A stretch of DNA of 64,000 nt from NCBI RefSeq assembly GCF_035317345.1, contig NZ_JAYKTU010000010.1; one strand, written 5' to 3'. Below are positions 61,650-64,000 of the stretch, piece after piece. Below the pieces are notes generated by a model. The model saw nothing but the letters and a program-made list of their open reading frames with translations. It ran no database searches and was not told the DNA's origin. The position numbers and the translations under genes were made by a program. This DNA is from Cellvibrio fontiphilus. GTDB taxonomy: Bacteria; Pseudomonadota; Gammaproteobacteria; Pseudomonadales; Cellvibrionaceae. The number at the start of each line of letters is the position of its first letter. The first letter of the stretch is position 1.

Positions 61650-64000
61650 ATGAAATTTAAGTTAGGTTATCTGGCGCTTTTATCGAGCAGCTTGTTGCTA
61701 CAAGCTTGCGGTGGCGGTGGTCTCGCGGGCGGCAATGACAAAGACGTGGATACTATTCGCCCTGAGGCGGGCGTTGAGGATGAATCTGCGCGCCCACGTC
61801 CACCAGAGAATGCGGTGGTCATCACTACCGACCAACATTTTATTTATGATGCCGCAAAACAACCGGTATTTTTACGTGGTGTTAACCATCTATACGCGGC
61901 TAATCCCAATGAGCGCATCAATGGTATCCCGGCGATTAAAACTGCGGGTTCCAACGTGATTCGTTTGCAGCTCGATGAAGCCACCACCGAAACACAATTT
62001 GAAGGTGCCATGGCGCGGATTGTGGAAAACAAAATGGTGGCACTGGTGACGCTCACGGCTGAGGGTAACAAGCTGACCTGTACTGAAGACAGTACCTATC
62101 TGCTGAAAGCGGTGGATGATCTGTGGCTGAAAAAGTTCATGCCGGTATTAGTGCAGGATCGCTTCCAACCGCACCTGATGCTCAACATTGCCAACGGCTG
62201 GGGAATTATGGATGTATTCAATCCAGACAGCCTCGGCTATCAGGAATATCTGGATACCTACAAAGCGCTTATCCGCAAATTTCGCACCGCCGGTTTTAAA
62301 TTTCCGCTGGTAATTGATGCTCCCAGCTGCGGCCAGGATTTTAATGCCTTCCTCAGTGGTCGTTCGCGCGAGCTGATGGCTGCTGACACTGCCAAAAACC
62401 TGGTGTTTGGTGTGCATGCCGAGGGTGCCAAGTGGAATTCCAGCGATAAAATCGTGCATGCGGCGACCCAGCTGTACAACGAAAAAGTGCCGTTTATCGT
62501 GACTGAATTTGCCGGTTCGGGGGTTGCGGGTGTTGATGAAACACCTATCGACCATAAAGACCTGATCGCTAAATCTGCTGGTGATGTCGCCTTGGCTTTT
62601 AATTTCCCTTGGGTGACTAATAGCGACGAAGCAGCCTATGTCATGACTCTGGAAAATACATTGGATTTGCGCGGTGGTGCGGTGCTCTCCACCAATGTTT
62701 TCCTCGATAAGCTTTATGCAGAATTTGAGCTAAATAACTCTGGCCAATTTGTGCAGCGGGGTAAGCTCAGCTTCGCGCTCTATTTGAAAGATGCCAATGG
62801 CAACGCTTTGCGGGCAGGTAGTACATCGGCTCTGGATCTGCGCAGCAATCAGTGGAGTAAATTAAGTTATGATCTGCCCAAATCCGCCAGTGATATAGAC
62901 CCGGCGCAGCTGATGAATGGCGCCACCAGTTTTGATTTGACAGCGGTAAAACAAGTCGGCATCCAGATTATGGCCAACGGTAAGGCGGCTTCGCTCAAAG
63001 CGCCGGTCAAGTTCGATGAATTGAGTATTCTGCCGGGCGTGCCGCCGGTTTACGTCGCCAGTTTTGATAGCGCCAATGAAGAGTGGATCAAAGCCTGGGG
63101 TGCGGTCGATGTTGGCCTTGCCAATGGCGCCTTCACAATGAAACCGACAGGTGGAGATTACGCCATCCAGTTGGCGAGTTGGAACGGCCCAGGTATCAGC
63201 ACTATTCCGTTCAATAAAACTCTGGAAGCCACTTTCCGTATCTACTTGCCAAGTGAATATGCGGGGAAAAGCTTATGGGCTAAATTGTTTGGTCAATTTG
63301 GCGCTGGCTGGACTTGGGTTGAAACCTCGTTTAATGCAGCGGCACTGGTGCCAGGTCAATGGACTGAGGTGAAAGCATTGATTGCCTTCAATGAATCAAT
63401 CAGTGCGGGCGACATCAACACAGCACAAGCGTTTGGTTTACAAATTGGTGGTTTTTCCGGCTCGGAAGTTGAGCCTATTCTGCTGGATTCCATCAGCATT
63501 TCGGATCCCAATGCGCGCCCGACCAAAACCGTTACTGCTTTGCAATACAAAGCCAGCTTCACTAAAGGGACTGAGGGATTTGTGAATGCTAACTGGGATG
63601 GTGGGCGGCCAGTACTGGATGCCTCCAATGCGGAGTTAGCCGTCACTGTGCCTGCGGGTGATTTTGGTGCAATTAACAAGGCTGATATTAATTCCATTTC
63701 AGAAATAGATTTCCGTGGTGGCATCACAGTGAAAATGAAATTATTTATTCCTGCTGATTGGGCTGGCGATGATTTCTGGCTGAAATTCTTCTTCCAGGAT
63801 GGCAATTGGAGCCACTTTGAATTCACTCCTGCATTGACGACAGCTACGCTGACCGCTGGTGAGTGGAATGAGCTGGAGTTTAAAGTTACCGAATTCCCTA
63901 GTGGTTTTTCGCGCACACTCAAGCCTCAAATGTTTGGTATGCAATATCGCGCTGTATCAGCGGGCACAGTCAAATTGGATGACATTGAAATTTATGGTGA
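61650..64000 (+). CDS. GH5-like lipoprotein with altered catalytic site and beta-sandwich modules (3' end outside window)
   Basis: At least 783 aa; it runs off the window. Lipobox L-Q-A-C at about 17-20, Gly-rich and acidic linker, then a GH5-like TIM barrel (about 55-345): F-L-R-G-V-N-H-L-Y, V-I-R-L-Q-L-D, M-L-N-I-A-N-G-W-G and F-I-V-T-E-F-A-G-S-G. In active GH5 subfamily-8 mannanases the fourth-strand motif is N-I-A/G-N-E with the acid/base Glu. Here Gly183 (GGC at 62196) stands in that place, while the nucleophile Glu286 is kept. From about 350 onward come two beta-sandwich, carbohydrate-binding-like modules. So it is probably a surface glycan-binding protein derived from a mannanase rather than an enzyme (inference). 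Confidence 0.8.
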   Translation, partial: MKFKLGYLALLSSSLLLQACGGGGLAGGNDKDVDTIRPEAGVEDESARPRPPENAVVITTDQHFIYDAAKQPVFLRGVNHLYAANPNERINGIPAIKTAGSNVIRLQLDEATTETQFEGAMARIVENKMVALVTLTAEGNKLTCTEDSTYLLKAVDDLWLKKFMPVLVQDRFQPHLMLNIANGWGIMDVFNPDSLGYQEYLDTYKALIRKFRTAGFKFPLVIDAPSCGQDFNAFLSGRSRELMAADTAKNLVFGVHAEGAKWNSSDKIVHAATQLYNEKVPFIVTEFAGSGVAGVDETPIDHKDLIAKSAGDVALAFNFPWVTNSDEAAYVMTLENTLDLRGGAVLSTNVFLDKLYAEFELNNSGQFVQRGKLSFALYLKDANGNALRAGSTSALDLRSNQWSKLSYDLPKSASDIDPAQLMNGATSFDLTAVKQVGIQIMANGKAASLKAPVKFDELSILPGVPPVYVASFDSANEEWIKAWGAVDVGLANGAFTMKPTGGDYAIQLASWNGPGISTIPFNKTLEATFRIYLPSEYAGKSLWAKLFGQFGAGWTWVETSFNAAALVPGQWTEVKALIAFNESISAGDINTAQAFGLQIGGFSGSEVEPILLDSISISDPNARPTKTVTALQYKASFTKGTEGFVNANWDGGRPVLDASNAELAVTVPAGDFGAINKADINSISEIDFRGGITVKMKLFIPADWAGDDFWLKFFFQDGNWSHFEFTPALTTATLTAGEWNELEFKVTEFPSGFSRTLKPQMFGMQYRAVSAGTVKLDDIEIYG

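Noticed and set aside
1..64000. CRISPR arrays, tRNA or rRNA genes, insertion sequences, prophage genes
   Set aside because: None seen on reading: no regular spacer repeats, no transposase motifs, no tRNA-like cloverleaf ends; I cannot exclude a small RNA gene without a covariance-model search.

Overview
The window reads as chromosome of a saprophytic, polysaccharide-degrading gammaproteobacterium, most probably Cellvibrio or a close relative. The evidence is the gene content: a type II secretion operon, Caulobacter-type TonB-dependent receptors, and a mannan cluster with a GH5 mannanase, a GH27 alpha-galactosidase, a GH130 phosphorylase and a disaccharide epimerase. Coding density is high and most genes are on the + strand. 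This assignment is inferred from gene content; no database search was possible.

Layout. (1) 1-5626: 3' part of a type II secretion operon (end of gspG, then gspH-I-J-K-L-M-N), followed by an ApbE-like FMN transferase (5641-6618). (2) 6953-16168: a tightly overlapping nine-gene operon. It encodes an exported protein of unknown function, three TPR proteins (all with lipoboxes), a small exported protein, one MotA/TolQ/ExbB protein, two ExbD proteins and a TonB-like protein ending in an AgmX/PglI-type domain. It looks like a proton-driven trans-envelope machine related to the Tol/Exb/Agl class, and its first ExbD lacks the usual proton-carrying Asp. (3) 16216-30391: a mannan/mannose regulon. It holds an AGE-family mannose isomerase-like gene, a divergent lacI-type regulator, a sodium:solute symporter, GH130, a mannobiose/cellobiose epimerase, a GH5 lipoprotein mannanase and a GH27 enzyme. 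LacI-type palindromes with a CG centre and a GTAA-NCGN-TTAC core precede several of them. This regulon is interrupted by a beta-helix protein gene and by an AT-rich island (about 19100-21800) with two paralogous Sel1-like membrane-anchored proteins and duplicated leader DNA. (4) 30535-39571: a TonB-C lipoprotein, a PhoD-like phosphoesterase and an unknown partner. On the minus strand are a receiver-membrane-OmpA-like hybrid and a narK plus PP2C/kinase operon. An SMP-30-like secreted protein follows on the + strand. (5) 39765-56827: a D-amino-acid/amino-sugar region with a D-serine dehydratase-like enzyme, GntP permease, RpiR regulator, N-acyl-D-amino acid deacylase, RidA, GH20 hexosaminidase, membrane-anchored AraC regulator, a TonB-dependent receptor, and two FAD tryptophan-halogenase-like proteins around a cupin/JmjC-like protein. 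(6) 56828-64000: a small membrane-peptide ORF, an exported glutathione peroxidase, then a second LacI-operator-controlled pair. That pair is a large TonB-dependent receptor and the 5' part of a GH5-like lipoprotein whose acid/base Glu position is Gly.

Working model for mannan. Surface GH5 and GH27 enzymes cut and debranch galactomannan. A TonB receptor takes up oligosaccharides and the symporter moves mannobiose or mannose into the cytoplasm. The epimerase makes mannosyl-glucose, the GH130 enzyme phosphorolyses it to mannose-1-phosphate and glucose, and the isomerase turns free mannose into fructose. The LacI-type regulator senses an intermediate.

The best candidates for something undescribed are the TPR/ExbB/ExbD/ExbD/TonB-like operon, the apparently acid/base-less GH5 lipoprotein beside a TonB receptor, the duplicated-leader Sel1-like island, and the receiver-membrane-OmpA-like hybrid.
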